This document shows, in pieces, positions 25,384 through 34,121 of a stretch of DNA of 64,000 bases; the first letter of the stretch is position 1, and every line of letters begins with the position of its first letter. The notes under the pieces were generated by a model. It worked only from the letters and a program-made list of their open reading frames with translations. It ran no database searches and was not told the DNA's origin. The stretch is from Nocardia brasiliensis IFM 10847. Its GTDB lineage: Bacteria > Actinomycetota > Actinomycetes > Mycobacteriales > Mycobacteriaceae. The stretch is taken from NCBI RefSeq assembly GCF_000710915.1, contig NZ_BAUA01000174.1, forward strand, positions 94,318-158,317, in the 5' to 3' direction. Both the position numbers and the translations under genes were made by a program.

Positions 25384-26301
25384 GTGCGTAAGGGGAATTC
25401 GGCGGCCTTGGGGCTGGTGCTCGGGTTTGTGCTGGATCGGGTGTTGGGGGATCCGCGGCGGTGGCATCCGGTGGCGGGGTTCGGCACTGCGGCGGCCGCA
25501 CTCGAGTCCAGGACGTATGCCGACCGACGTGGTGCCGGGGTGGTGCACGAAGTAGTGCTCGTGGGGGCGGTGGTCGGACTCGGACTCGGGGTGCGCCGGG
25601 GTGGCTGGCCGCTGACGGCGCTGGCGACGTGGACGGTGCTCGGCGGGCGCAGCCTCGCGCGCACGGGCGGCGAGATGGCGGAGCGACTCGAGGCGGGGGA
25701 TCTGGTCGGTGCGCGGGCGTTGCTGCCGTCGCTGTGCGGACGCGACCCAGAGGCGCTCGATGCCGACGGATTGGCCCGCGCCGCACTGGAATCCATCGCC
25801 GAGAACACCTCCGACGCGACTGTCGCCCCGCTGGTGTGGGGCGCGCTGGCCGGCGTGCCGGGCCTGCTCGGCTACCGCGCGATCAACACCCTCGACGCCA
25901 TGATCGGCTACCGCAACGATCGCTACCGGAACTTCGGCTGGGCCGCCGCCCGCACCGACGACCTGGCCAACCTCCTGCCCGCCCGCCTCACCGGTCTACT
26001 CACCGCCGCCCTCGCCCCGCTGGTCGGCGGCCGCCCCGCGGCCGCCTTCCGTGCCTGGCGCCGCGACGCCGCGCAACATCCCAGCCCCAACGCCGGTGTG
26101 GTCGAGGCGTCCATGGCAGGCGCCCTCGGCATCCGCCTCGGCGGTCGCACCGAATACCCCCACGGCGTCGAAAACCGCCCCACCCTCGGCACCGGCCCCA
26201 CACCCACCGTCGCAGACCTCCACCGCGCAGTACGCCTCTCCGAAGCCGTCCAAGCAGCCGCCGTAGCGCTGGCCGCCTGCGCCGCCGTGCTCCGCCGCTA
26301 G
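25384..26301 (+). CDS. cobD: Adenosylcobinamide-phosphate synthase CobD/CbiB
   Basis: Membrane enzyme that attaches aminopropanol (phosphate) to cobyric acid in cobalamin synthesis. 305 residues. Conserved segments: DRVLGDPRRWHPVAGFG near the N-terminus, LESIAENTSDATVAPLVW, YRAINTLDAMIGYRNDRY and AGVVEASMAGALGIRLGG. GTG start. Orthologue of Rv2236c by order. Its last codons are part of a tandemly triplicated stretch that continues past the stop codon. Confidence 0.93.
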   Translation: MRKGNSAALGLVLGFVLDRVLGDPRRWHPVAGFGTAAAALESRTYADRRGAGVVHEVVLVGAVVGLGLGVRRGGWPLTALATWTVLGGRSLARTGGEMAERLEAGDLVGARALLPSLCGRDPEALDADGLARAALESIAENTSDATVAPLVWGALAGVPGLLGYRAINTLDAMIGYRNDRYRNFGWAAARTDDLANLLPARLTGLLTAALAPLVGGRPAAAFRAWRRDAAQHPSPNAGVVEASMAGALGIRLGGRTEYPHGVENRPTLGTGPTPTVADLHRAVRLSEAVQAAAVALAACAAVLRR

Positions 26302-26556
26302 GCAGGACCCGGCGGCCCCCGCTCGCTGTTGATCGAAACCGCGACGTTGGCTGTCCAAGCAGTCGCCGTAGCGTTGGCGGCCTGCGCCGCCGTGCCCCGC
26401 CACCAGGCAGGACGCGGTGGTACGTTCACCGCTGATCGAAACCGCGGCGTTGGGCTGTCGAAGCAGTCGCCGTAGCGTTGGCGGCCTGCGCCGCCGTGCC
26501 CCGCCACCAGGCAGGACCCGGCGATCCGTTCACCGCTGATCGAAACCCGAGGCATT
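26248..26556. repeat. Three tandem ~104-bp copies of the cobD 3' end
   Basis: The segment from cobD codon VQAAAVALAACAAVLRR through its stop and about 50 nt beyond recurs with starts near 26248, 26353 and 26457 (gtccaagcag..gccgtagcg..ggc..cctgcgccgccgtgc). Copies 2 and 3 are closer to each other than to copy 1, which is the coding one. Confidence 0.88.
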
Positions 26557-26740
26557 TACAGACCTTCCACACCAAGCGTCGGCGCGCCCCACGGCAATTC
26601 GCTGTGCGAAGCGTCGATCACCTCTGTGAGAACGACAGGCGATCAGTTCTGGCGATGCAGCAGATCCCTCTCTCGCCCTTGCCGGGCGTGCCGCGACACG
26701 CCCGGTGCTCTCTTGGAGACCCCCGGACGTGTCGGAGGGG

Positions 26741-26818
26741 CGTTACAAGATCAGGGGGAACTGAGGGCGGCATTGTTCGAGAATGCGCCGCCACCAGTTC
26801 CCCCTGATCTTGGTTCGG
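26741..26818. repeat. Palindromic repeat element, copy A
   Basis: Perfect 18-bp inverted repeat caagatcagggggaactg (26746-26763) / cagttccccctgatcttg (26795-26812) around a GC-rich core that pairs again (ggcgg..ccgcc). Flanks cgtta on the left and gttcg on the right are shared with copy B, which lies in the opposite orientation at 30399-30475. Confidence 0.85.
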
Positions 26819-26819
26819 C

Positions 26820-27960
26820 TACGCCAACTCCGAAGCTCGCGGCGGAGGGCGTTTCCCCGCCGCTGGCCGCAACCTCCCGCGCACGTTCTGCCGTCCCGCG
26901 CGCGTGTCATTCGACAGACACGCGCGCGGCGTGACAAAGCGTGCGCGGGACATAGCGAGCTGCTCTCGCGGTGCGTCACCCGCACGCCGTCGCCCCGCGC
27001 CGTTGTCCCGCGGAGCGCGGGGCGCGGGGCGCGGGGCGCGGGGCGCGGGGCGGCGCTTGCCGGTTGTCGCGGGGTCTGTGTTGTCTCGCACATGTCCCGT
27101 TGTCTCGCGCTCGTTCTGGCGCGCCGCGCGCGTGTCTGTCGAATGACACGCGCGCGGGGTGACGAAAGGTGCGCGGGAGGTAGCGGGCTGCTGGCGCGGT
27201 GCGTCGCCTGCGCGACGTTGCATCTCCGCGGGACGCCGGCGCGGCTCGTTGCTGGCTGCTGCCGGTGGTTGATTTGTCTCGCGCGTGTCTCGTTGTCTGG
27301 CGCTCGTTCTGGCGCGCCGCGCGCGTGTCTGTCGAATGACACGCGCGCGGGGTGACGAAAGGTGCGCGGGAGGTAGCGGGCTGCTGGCGCGGTGCGTCGC
27401 CTGCGCGATGTTGCATCTCTGCGGGACGCCGGCGCTGGCGCGGCTCGTTGCTGGCTGCTGCCGGTGGTTGATTTGTCTCGCGCGTGTCCCGTTGTCTCGC
27501 GCGTGCCTGGTGCGCGCGAGTCCATCGAAGGATGCGCGCGGGGGATGCAGGGCGCGTGGGGGATGAAGGGCGCGTGGGGGATGAAGGGCGCGTGGGGGAT
27601 GAAGGGCGCGCGGGGGATGGTGGGTGCGCGGGATGTAGCGGGTTGCTGAGGTAGTGCCTCGCCTTACGCGAAGTTGCCTCCCGCGGGACGCGGGTGCGGG
27701 TGGTCTTTCGTTGGTTTCCGCCGGGTGGTTGTGTTGGCTTGTGGATGTCCCGTTGTCTTGCGCGCGTTCTGTTGTGCCGCGCGCGTATCCGTCGAATGAC
27801 ACGCGCGCGGGACGGGAAGGGAAGTGCGCGCGGGACGGGGAGGGAAGTGCGCGCGGGACGGGGAGGGAAGTGCGCGCGGGACGACGGGAAGGGAAGTGAG
27901 CGGGACGACGGGAAGGGAAGTGCGTGGGGTGACTGGAAGCGTGTGGGAAGGGCGGAGAGT
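26820..27960. repeat. Field of imperfect tandem repeats with hairpin cores
   Basis: Four 34-bp palindromes (26896-26929, 27124-27157, 27317-27350, 27777-27810) have 13-bp arms ccgcgcgcgtgtc / gacacgcgcgcgg around an 8-nt loop tgtcgaat; the first copy has the loop reversed (attcgaca). The stretch around the second and third is duplicated nearly exactly with a 193-nt period. Inside are further arrays: a 7-bp GC unit (27015-27052), an 18-bp unit ggcgcgtgggggatgaag three times from 27551, and a ~22-bp gaagtgcgcgcgggacgg unit from 27815. Confidence 0.85.
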
Positions 27961-28707
27961 TCAGTGGCGGGCGCCGAGGGTGCCTGTCCAGGTGGGGGTG
28001 TCTAGGCCGGTGCGCTGGGCGAGGGTGAACATGGCGGCGATGTCGGCGGCGGTGCGCGGCGGGAATTCGTCCCGGTCGTATTCGTCTTCGGGGAAGTGCT
28101 CGTCTTCCAGTCGCGTCATTTCCTCGGCGTAGTGCCGCACGAGGCGTTCGGTGACCGCGCCGCGCTCGGCGGCGTCGAGCAGTTCCGCGCACAGCTGCGG
28201 CATCTCGCTGTCGGGCTCGAAAAGCAGCCAGTCGGCGATCTTTTCGAGTGCGTCCTCATGAGTGGTCAGCGCCGAGATGCCTGCGTCGAGCCCGTCGTCG
28301 GACAGGTCCTCCGGGTACGGCGCTCGACGCCAAGCGCCCTCGTCACACCAGTAGACACATCCGACCATGTAGGCGTCGATCAAACCGCGAAGGTATTGGC
28401 GCGGTAGCCATTCCGGTGCACCGGCGAGCAGGTCGATCGCGGGCTCGTGCCACTTGACCTTGCTCGACTCGTCTTCCCCGACGAGCACGGCGCGGCCGTT
28501 GCCGTACCACTTCAGTTCCCACCAGGTGCAACCGCTGTCGTCCCAATGCAGACCGCCGTCATCGATCCAATATCCCGAACGATGAACGGGCGGCTCGTCT
28601 TCCCGCGCGCGGCTGTACGTCGCGAGCGCGACACCGGCCCACCGCCGCCACAGCAACTGTGGGTCGGGCAGGTCTCCGGGTTGTCCTGGTTCGTGCAGAT
28701 GCCCCAA
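27961..28707 (-). CDS. Hypothetical Trp-rich protein (248 aa)
   Basis: Soluble acidic protein without a recognised domain. It is rich in Trp and aromatic residues early on (LLWRRWAGVALATYS, SGYWIDDGGLHWDD, CTWWELKWYGNG) and ends in an acidic helical part (EEMTRLEDEHFPEDEYDRDE). The start is taken as TTG at 28707 (TTG GGG CAT CTG CAC) because AGGAGA lies 6 nt upstream; the frame stays open further out, so a longer product is possible. Located downstream of SURF1 on the same strand. Could be an immunity-type or stress protein, but nothing proves it. Confidence 0.72.
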   Translation of the reverse strand: MGHLHEPGQPGDLPDPQLLWRRWAGVALATYSRAREDEPPVHRSGYWIDDGGLHWDDSGCTWWELKWYGNGRAVLVGEDESSKVKWHEPAIDLLAGAPEWLPRQYLRGLIDAYMVGCVYWCDEGAWRRAPYPEDLSDDGLDAGISALTTHEDALEKIADWLLFEPDSEMPQLCAELLDAAERGAVTERLVRHYAEEMTRLEDEHFPEDEYDRDEFPPRTAADIAAMFTLAQRTGLDTPTWTGTLGARH

Positions 28708-28933
28708 TGTGGTTCTCCTGACTCGTGTTCGGTGTGAGCCTAGGCGGACCCACCGACACGGTCCGGACGCGCGCTCGGCGCTGATCACGGTCGGCACCAA
28801 CTCGGTCGCCGCCGCGACCTGCCGCATTCGCGCGGCGTCGCGATCGAAGAGCGGGTCGGTGGCATGTTTCCGGATCGCTGAAGGCTCGGCCTCGATCAGA
28901 CGGTCCGGCACGGGGCCGCCGAGCCCGACGCTG

Positions 28934-29800
28934 TCAGTCGCGACCGTAGCGGTCGGCCAGGCGCGATTCCGTGGTGACGGGTGTGGCTGGGGCGGATTCG
29001 GGTGTCGTCGCGGATGCGGCTGCGGCGCTGCCCTTTTCCTTGCGGCGCTCACGCAGTTCGGCGTAGACGAAGTAGCCGAGGCCGAGCGGGGCCATGATGC
29101 CGAAGGCGAGCCATTGCAGGCCATAGGAGAGGTAGGGGCCGGCGTCGAGTTGGGGGAGCGGCGTCGGCGTGAACGCGCCGGGCTGGTTGTCGTCGAGTTG
29201 CAGGTAGCCGCCGCGGTCGGCGCCGGTGGGAACGGCGGTGAGCGGTTGTTGCAGCACGGCGGATTCCTGCGCGAGATCGATCGAGTACACCTGACGGAAG
29301 CCGTCCTGCACGGACGGATCTTTGCCCGGCGTAACACCTTCCGACACCCGGACTCTGGCCTCGAGGCGTTGCGGGCCCGGCGGCGGTTCCGCGATCGGCG
29401 GTGGGCGTACCCCGTCCACCGCGGCGACCAGGCCGCGGTCGATGAGCAGCAGCCTGCCGTCGTCCAGCCGGAACGTGCCGAGCACCGCGTACCCGGGTGC
29501 GCCGTCGAGGTGGCGCAACCGGACCAGCACCGTGGAATCCGGTTGATAGCTGCCCGACGCGATGACTTTGCGCCATTCGCTGTGTGCTTCGTCGGTGGCC
29601 GGGGTGTCGAGGACCGTGGTGATGTCCACGGGGTCGGCGCGCACCGAGTCGGCGATGAGCTGGTTGCGGTGCGAAGTGGTGGTGTTCTTGCCGAGTTGCC
29701 AGGGCGCGAGCACGGTGAAGCAGAGGTAGGCGAACGCGACGACCAGCACCGCGAGAATCACCCAGCTCGGGCGCAGCAGGAAGGTCAGCCGGCGGATCAT
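28934..29800 (-). CDS. SURF1-family cytochrome oxidase biogenesis protein
   Basis: 288 residues with two membrane segments, one at the N-terminus (WVILAVLVVAFAYLCFTVL) and one near the C-terminus (GLQWLAFGIMAPLGLGYFV), bracketing a large extracytoplasmic domain: the SURF1 topology. WQLGKNTTTSHRNQLI near the first helix and GYAVLGTFRLDDGRLLLIDRG are typical. Helps assemble the aa3-type terminal oxidase. ATGA overlap with ptpA shows coupling; orthologue of Rv2235. Confidence 0.9.
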   Translation of the reverse strand: MIRRLTFLLRPSWVILAVLVVAFAYLCFTVLAPWQLGKNTTTSHRNQLIADSVRADPVDITTVLDTPATDEAHSEWRKVIASGSYQPDSTVLVRLRHLDGAPGYAVLGTFRLDDGRLLLIDRGLVAAVDGVRPPPIAEPPPGPQRLEARVRVSEGVTPGKDPSVQDGFRQVYSIDLAQESAVLQQPLTAVPTGADRGGYLQLDDNQPGAFTPTPLPQLDAGPYLSYGLQWLAFGIMAPLGLGYFVYAELRERRKEKGSAAAASATTPESAPATPVTTESRLADRYGRD

Positions 29801-30315
29801 GCGCGTCCGTCCAGTACGGGATCGGGGGGACCGGACTCGGCGCCCAGCGCGGCGCGAACCCAGTCGAGCAGGCCGGGCATCGCCGCCTCGATCTGATCGC
29901 GGACCAGTTCGAAATCCGCGATGTCGCCGTAGTACGGGTCGGGCACGTCGGTACCGTCCGCGTCCGGGTCGAAGCTGCGCAGCAGCCTGCGCCGGTCCGA
30001 GGGGACGCCGAGCCGTGCCAGTTCGCGTTCGTGCGAGGTGTCGAGCGCGATCAGCAGGTCGGCGTCGAAATGATCGGCGCCGAGCGCGGCTGCCGCGTGC
30101 CCGGTGCGGTAGCCGTACTTGCGCAGAGTGGCGTTGGTGCGGTGGTCGGCGTCGTCGCCGACGTGCCAGGAACCGGTGCCCGCGCTGCTGACCCGGACGC
30201 GATCGGCGAGGCCCGCGCGGGACAGATGCGCCGCGAAGATCTTCTCCGCCATCGGAGAACGGCAGATATTGCCGGTACAGACGAACGAGACATGCAGCTC
30301 ACCCACGCCTGCCAT
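29797..30315 (-). CDS. ptpA: Low-molecular-weight protein tyrosine phosphatase PtpA
   Basis: 172 residues. The phosphate-binding loop is CTGNICRS with nucleophile Cys13 and Arg19; the general acid Asp126 lies in DPYYG, followed by Tyr128 and Tyr129, the same positions as in M. tuberculosis PtpA (Rv2234). It dephosphorylates tyrosine residues; in mycobacteria it is secreted and acts on host proteins. Overlaps SURF1 by 4 nt. The kinase gene ptkA that accompanies ptpA in M. tuberculosis is absent here; cobC comes next, divergently. Confidence 0.94.
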   Translation of the reverse strand: MAGVGELHVSFVCTGNICRSPMAEKIFAAHLSRAGLADRVRVSSAGTGSWHVGDDADHRTNATLRKYGYRTGHAAAALGADHFDADLLIALDTSHERELARLGVPSDRRRLLRSFDPDADGTDVPDPYYGDIADFELVRDQIEAAMPGLLDWVRAALGAESGPPDPVLDGRA

Positions 30316-30398
30316 TCTGGCCGGTCGCCTGTCGGCGCCGCCACGGAGGGTGCGCCGCGGACCCCGGAGGTGGTGCCGATCACTCGAGCCCTAGGCGG

Positions 30399-30475
30399 CG
30401 AACCAAGATCAGGGGGAACTGGCGGCGGTGCGCTCTCGAACGATGCCGCCCACAGTTCCCCCTGATCTTGTAACG
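30399..30475. repeat. Palindromic repeat element, copy B (inverted)
   Basis: Same element as at 26741-26818 in opposite orientation: caagatcagggggaactg (30404-30421) and cagttccccctgatcttg (30453-30470). The core and the asymmetric flanks (cgaac / taacg) match the reverse complement of copy A. It lies between the divergent ptpA and cobC genes. Confidence 0.85.
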
Positions 30476-30515
30476 ACCGAGCGGGGCCACCGACGGCCCC
30501 ACGTAAGGTGCTCTC

Positions 30516-31556
30516 GTGCCCGAGGACAGCGTCGACCACGCGAGCCTGCGTCACCACGGCGACGTGGACGCGCGCCCCGGCATGCTCGACTTCGCGGTGA
30601 ACGTGCAGGGCAGCGCGCCGCCGGACTGGTTGCGTGAGCGGTTGCGGGCACGGCTCGACGACCTCGGCCGGTATCCGAGCGCCGAGTCGGAGTCGGCGGC
30701 GCGGCGGGCGGTCGCGCAACGGCACGGGCGCGGTCCGGACGAGGTGCTGCTGCTGGCCGGAGCCGCGGAGGGTTTCGCCATGTTGCCGCGGCTCGCTGCG
30801 CGGCTGGCCGCGGTGCTGCATCCGTCGTTCACCGAGCCGGAACTCGCACTGCGGGAAGCCGAGGTCCCGGTGACCCGGGTGCTGCTCGACCCGCCGTACA
30901 TCCTCGACCCCGCCGCGGTGCCCGCGGCGGCCGACCTGGTGGTGCTCGGCAACCCCACCAACCCGACCTCGGTGCTACACCCTGCCGATACGGTCAAGGC
31001 ACTGCGCAGACCTGGCCGGATCGTCGTGGTGGACGAGGCGTTCGCCGACGCGATCCCCGGTGAGCCGGAGTCGCTGGCCGGATTCGCGGCACCCGATGTG
31101 CTCGTCCTGCGCAGTCTCACCAAAACGTGGGCCCTGGCCGGACTCCGCTGCGGTTACATCCTCGGCGCACCGGAACTGCTGGCCCGGCTGAATCACGGCC
31201 GCGCCCATTGGCCTTTGGGCACACTGCAATTGGAGGCGATCACCGCCACCGCCGCACCCGAGGCGGTCGAGCAGGAACAGCGGCAAGCGCAACGGATCGC
31301 CGCCGACCGCGCCGCGATGATCGCCCGGCTGACCGAGCTGGGCGTGCACGTGCACACCCCGGCCGCCGCCCCGTTCCTGCTGATCCAGGTCCCAGACGGC
31401 GAACTCCTCCGAAAGCACCTGGCGGACAAGGGGATCGCCGTGCGCCGCGCCGACACCTTCCCCGGCCTGGGACCGAACCGGCTACGCCTCGCGGTCCGCG
31501 GTCCCGCCGAAGTGGATCAGCTGATCGCTGCGATCCGGACGGCGAACCTGTGCTGA
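30516..31556 (+). CDS. cobC: CobC-type PLP aminotransferase (L-threonine-O-3-phosphate decarboxylase family)
   Basis: Fold-type I PLP enzyme of 346 residues, tied to making the aminopropanol arm of cobalamin. The PLP Lys is in VLRSLTKTWALAGLRCGY (about residue 203); LGNPTNPTSVLHP and VVDEAFAD are the other cofactor contacts. GTG start. Orthologue of Rv2231c by order. Together with cobD and the phosphatase domain at 34891-36024 it makes a loose cobalamin neighbourhood. The true reaction of the Rv2231c family is less settled than the name implies. Confidence 0.87.
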   Translation: MPEDSVDHASLRHHGDVDARPGMLDFAVNVQGSAPPDWLRERLRARLDDLGRYPSAESESAARRAVAQRHGRGPDEVLLLAGAAEGFAMLPRLAARLAAVLHPSFTEPELALREAEVPVTRVLLDPPYILDPAAVPAAADLVVLGNPTNPTSVLHPADTVKALRRPGRIVVVDEAFADAIPGEPESLAGFAAPDVLVLRSLTKTWALAGLRCGYILGAPELLARLNHGRAHWPLGTLQLEAITATAAPEAVEQEQRQAQRIAADRAAMIARLTELGVHVHTPAAAPFLLIQVPDGELLRKHLADKGIAVRRADTFPGLGPNRLRLAVRGPAEVDQLIAAIRTANLC

Positions 31557-32130
31557 CCGTCCGGGCCCCCATCGGGCACGTCGGTAACGCGTCCGGCTCG
31601 GTCGCCCGCGCTGCGTCGAATGGTTGCTCCGCCGGTAGGCACGATCCGCGCGGGCCGGGGATGGACGCGCATTCGAGTCGAGTGGACGTGGGGCCGGTTC
31701 GGCCGTGTGCACAGCATCGAGTGACGGCCTCTTCGATCGGCGCCATCGGCACGGATCACGGGTCGATGCGCCGGTCCAGCGAAGGCACAGTGAGCACACC
31801 GATTTCGATCCTCCACATCGGGTCGAATGGCGAGTGCGTTCCGGGTGATGAGCGCGCGGTCGGCACACAGGTAGCGATCGAGCGAGTCCCGAGCGCCGGC
31901 ACGGTGCGCTCGGTTGATCTGCGTAAGCCCGGGATCGCCGCGTCGGCCGCATCCGGCTCGGGTTGTGGGCGCGACGCGCCTCGGCACGCGAACAACGACG
32001 TGCGAGTCCGGGCCGCAGCGGCAGCGCGCCGGTTGCGGTCAGCGACGTCGAGCGGATGCGATGGCGGTTCGGCCGGGGTGTGCCGACAAAGATTGCGACA
32101 GGGCAGTATTCGATCGGAGAAAGGTAGACG
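31557..32130. other. 574-nt spacer without a recognised gene
   Basis: Frames are open on both strands but none has a ribosome binding site with a protein-like sequence. GAGAAAGG at its right end is the ribosome binding site of the next gene. No strong hairpin seen. Confidence 0.5.
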
Positions 32131-33252
32131 ATGACCACGCTCGCGGATCTCATCGCGGTGCTCGACACCGCCTACCCGCCGCGCCTCGCCGAATCCTGGG
32201 ACTCGGTCGGGCTCGTCGCCGGTGATCCGGCAGAGGAGATCACCCGGGTGCTGTTCGCGGTCGACGCGACGGCCGCGGTGGTGGACGAGGCGATCGAGTG
32301 GCGCGCACAGGCTTTGGTGGTGCACCATCCGCTGCTGTTGCGCGGGGTCGACACCGTCGCTGCGGATACGCCGAAAGGCGCACTGCTGCATCGGCTCATC
32401 CGCTCCGGCTGCGCCCTGTTCACCGCGCACACCAACGCCGACTCCGCCGATCCCGGCGTCTCGGACGCGCTGGCCGCCGCGCTCGGACTCACGGTGACCG
32501 GCCCGCTGGACGCCAAACCCGAGGCGCCTGTGGACAACTGGGTGGTGCAGGTGCCGCGGTCACACAGCGACGCTGTGCTCGCCGCCTTGTTCGCGGCGGG
32601 CGCGGGCGGCAGCGGCGACTATCGCGACTGCGCGTTGCGGGTACCCGCGATCGGGCAGTTCCGGCCGATGTCGCAGGCCAATCCCGCGGTCGGCGCGCGC
32701 GGCGAACTCCAGCATGTCGAGGAGGAGCGGCTGGAGGTGGTCGCGCCGCCGAATGCCCGTGCGGCACTGCTGGCCGCTCTACGGGCCGCGCATCCCTACG
32801 AGGATCCGGCCTATCACATCACCGAGCGTGCGCTACTGCCCTCGACGCTGGGGATCGGCCGGGTCGGCACCCTCGCGGCCCCGGAGACCTTGCGCGCCTT
32901 CACCGATCGGGTGGCCGCCGCGCTGCCGCCGACCGCGTGGGGTGTGCGCGCGGCGGGCGACCCGGATCGCAGCGTCTACACGGTCGCGGTCTGCGGCGGC
33001 GCGGGGGACTCCTACCTCGACGTCGTCGCGCGGCTGGGCGTCGACGCCTACGTCACCGCTGATCTGCGCCATCACCCGGTGGACGAACATCTGCGCCGCG
33101 GCGGCCCCGCGCTGATCGACGCCGCGCACTGGGCCACCGAATTCCCCTGGTGCGCACAGGCGGAACGGGTGGTCCGGAGCGAGCTGCCCGAGCTGGAAAC
33201 GCGGGTCAGCACCCTGCGCACCGATCCGTGGACGGTCAGCGCGCCCAGCTGA
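32131..33252 (+). CDS. Nif3-like dinuclear metal centre protein
   Basis: 373 residues, hexameric NIF3/DUF34 family with a two-metal site. Ligands are visible as VVHHPLLLRG (His65, His66), TAHTNADSAD and DLRHHPVDEH in the C-terminal part. The longer actinobacterial form has an inserted central domain (about 130-240). Reported roles of the family range from GTP cyclohydrolase-like to unknown. Position matches Rv2230c. Start ATG preceded by GAGAAAGG. Confidence 0.9.
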   Translation: MTTLADLIAVLDTAYPPRLAESWDSVGLVAGDPAEEITRVLFAVDATAAVVDEAIEWRAQALVVHHPLLLRGVDTVAADTPKGALLHRLIRSGCALFTAHTNADSADPGVSDALAAALGLTVTGPLDAKPEAPVDNWVVQVPRSHSDAVLAALFAAGAGGSGDYRDCALRVPAIGQFRPMSQANPAVGARGELQHVEEERLEVVAPPNARAALLAALRAAHPYEDPAYHITERALLPSTLGIGRVGTLAAPETLRAFTDRVAAALPPTAWGVRAAGDPDRSVYTVAVCGGAGDSYLDVVARLGVDAYVTADLRHHPVDEHLRRGGPALIDAAHWATEFPWCAQAERVVRSELPELETRVSTLRTDPWTVSAPS

Positions 33253-33394
33253 GCATCGACTACCGTGGGACACGCCGGTATTCGAGGGAGCGCGACAAAC
33301 TCTGCTCCGGCGTGTCGGGGCGTGTCCGGCGGATCGACGTGCGCCGCGGGTGGATTGCGCGAGTCGAGCGGTCATTCGGGGGTACAACTACCGC

Positions 33395-34036
33395 ATGAAT
33401 TTCCCGGTGAATTTCGGCTTCATACAGGTCGGATTGATCTTGATCATCCTGATCGGGATCGCGCTGCTCATCTCCGGGGTGGTGCTGGCGCGCCGGATCG
33501 GCCTGCGGGCGCTGATCACGCGCGGCGGCAGCGGTGTGGTGCTGCTGCTCGGCGCGGTGGTGCTGCTGTGGGTGGCCACCCTGATGCAGACCTATCTCGG
33601 ATTGACCGGCGAGATCAAGGCCGCGCACGTGGTGGCCAAACCGGTCGCCGGGCAGGAGCACCGACTCGACGTCGAACTGACGCTGTTCGGCGACGACGAC
33701 CACGAGGACCAGCACCTGCGCTACCAGGTCGAGGGCGATATGTGGGTGTTGCAGGCGGGCATCGTCGAACTGGAGCCCTGGGTGAACGCCATGGGCTTCC
33801 ATTCCGGGTACAAGATCAGCAGGCTGTACGGGCAGCGACTGGACGGCGTGGCCACCACACAGAACCAGATCTTCCTCAACGACGGCGACGAGGACTTCTT
33901 CCACGACATGACGAAGGGACGCTGGTGGACCGAGCCGTTCGTGCGCTCGGCCTACGGCAACGCGGTGATCGCGGTGCCCGGTGAATACGACGTCTTCATC
34001 TCCCGTGACGCGATAAAGACGCGCGCACCGGCCTAA
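33395..34036 (+). CDS. Two-helix membrane protein of unknown function
   Basis: 213 residues. Two hydrophobic helices near the N-terminus (IQVGLILIILIGIALLISGV and VVLLLGAVVLLWVATLM) are followed by a soluble domain, probably extracytoplasmic, with WVLQAGIVELEPWVNAMGFH and FFHDMTKGRWWTEPFV. ATG at 33395 starts just before the first helix. It sits between the NIF3-like and zinc-ribbon genes, an extra gene relative to the mycobacterial order. No family recognised. Confidence 0.8.
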   Translation: MNFPVNFGFIQVGLILIILIGIALLISGVVLARRIGLRALITRGGSGVVLLLGAVVLLWVATLMQTYLGLTGEIKAAHVVAKPVAGQEHRLDVELTLFGDDDHEDQHLRYQVEGDMWVLQAGIVELEPWVNAMGFHSGYKISRLYGQRLDGVATTQNQIFLNDGDEDFFHDMTKGRWWTEPFVRSAYGNAVIAVPGEYDVFISRDAIKTRAPA

Positions 34037-34121
34037 TGGTGCGGCGTCGGTCAAGGAGCCGACCCCGGCGGGGTACGGTTGAGGGCCGACCCCGTCCATA
34101 GCGTTCAGGAGTTTGTCCGCG

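Larger units (their letters stand above)
26302..27960. other. 1.66-kb gene-free, repeat-rich region
   Basis: Between cobD and the next gene no reading frame looks coding; frames are kept open by repeated Arg/Ala/Pro-rich GC sequence. In order it holds the cobD-tail copies, about 180 nt of plain sequence, a palindromic element (26741-26818) and a field of degenerate repeats (26820-27960). Confidence 0.7.

Noticed and set aside
24785..25786. Minus-strand frame made of Pro/Ala/Thr repeats across the octamer array
   Set aside because: The repeats are translation of the gttgcggg array and it overlaps cobD; no start signal.
31557..32130. Small plus-strand gene starting GTG near 31790 (STPISILHIGSNGECVPGDE)
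   Set aside because: No ribosome binding site, sequence decays into Arg/Ala-rich composition and the frame overlaps the next gene's leader.
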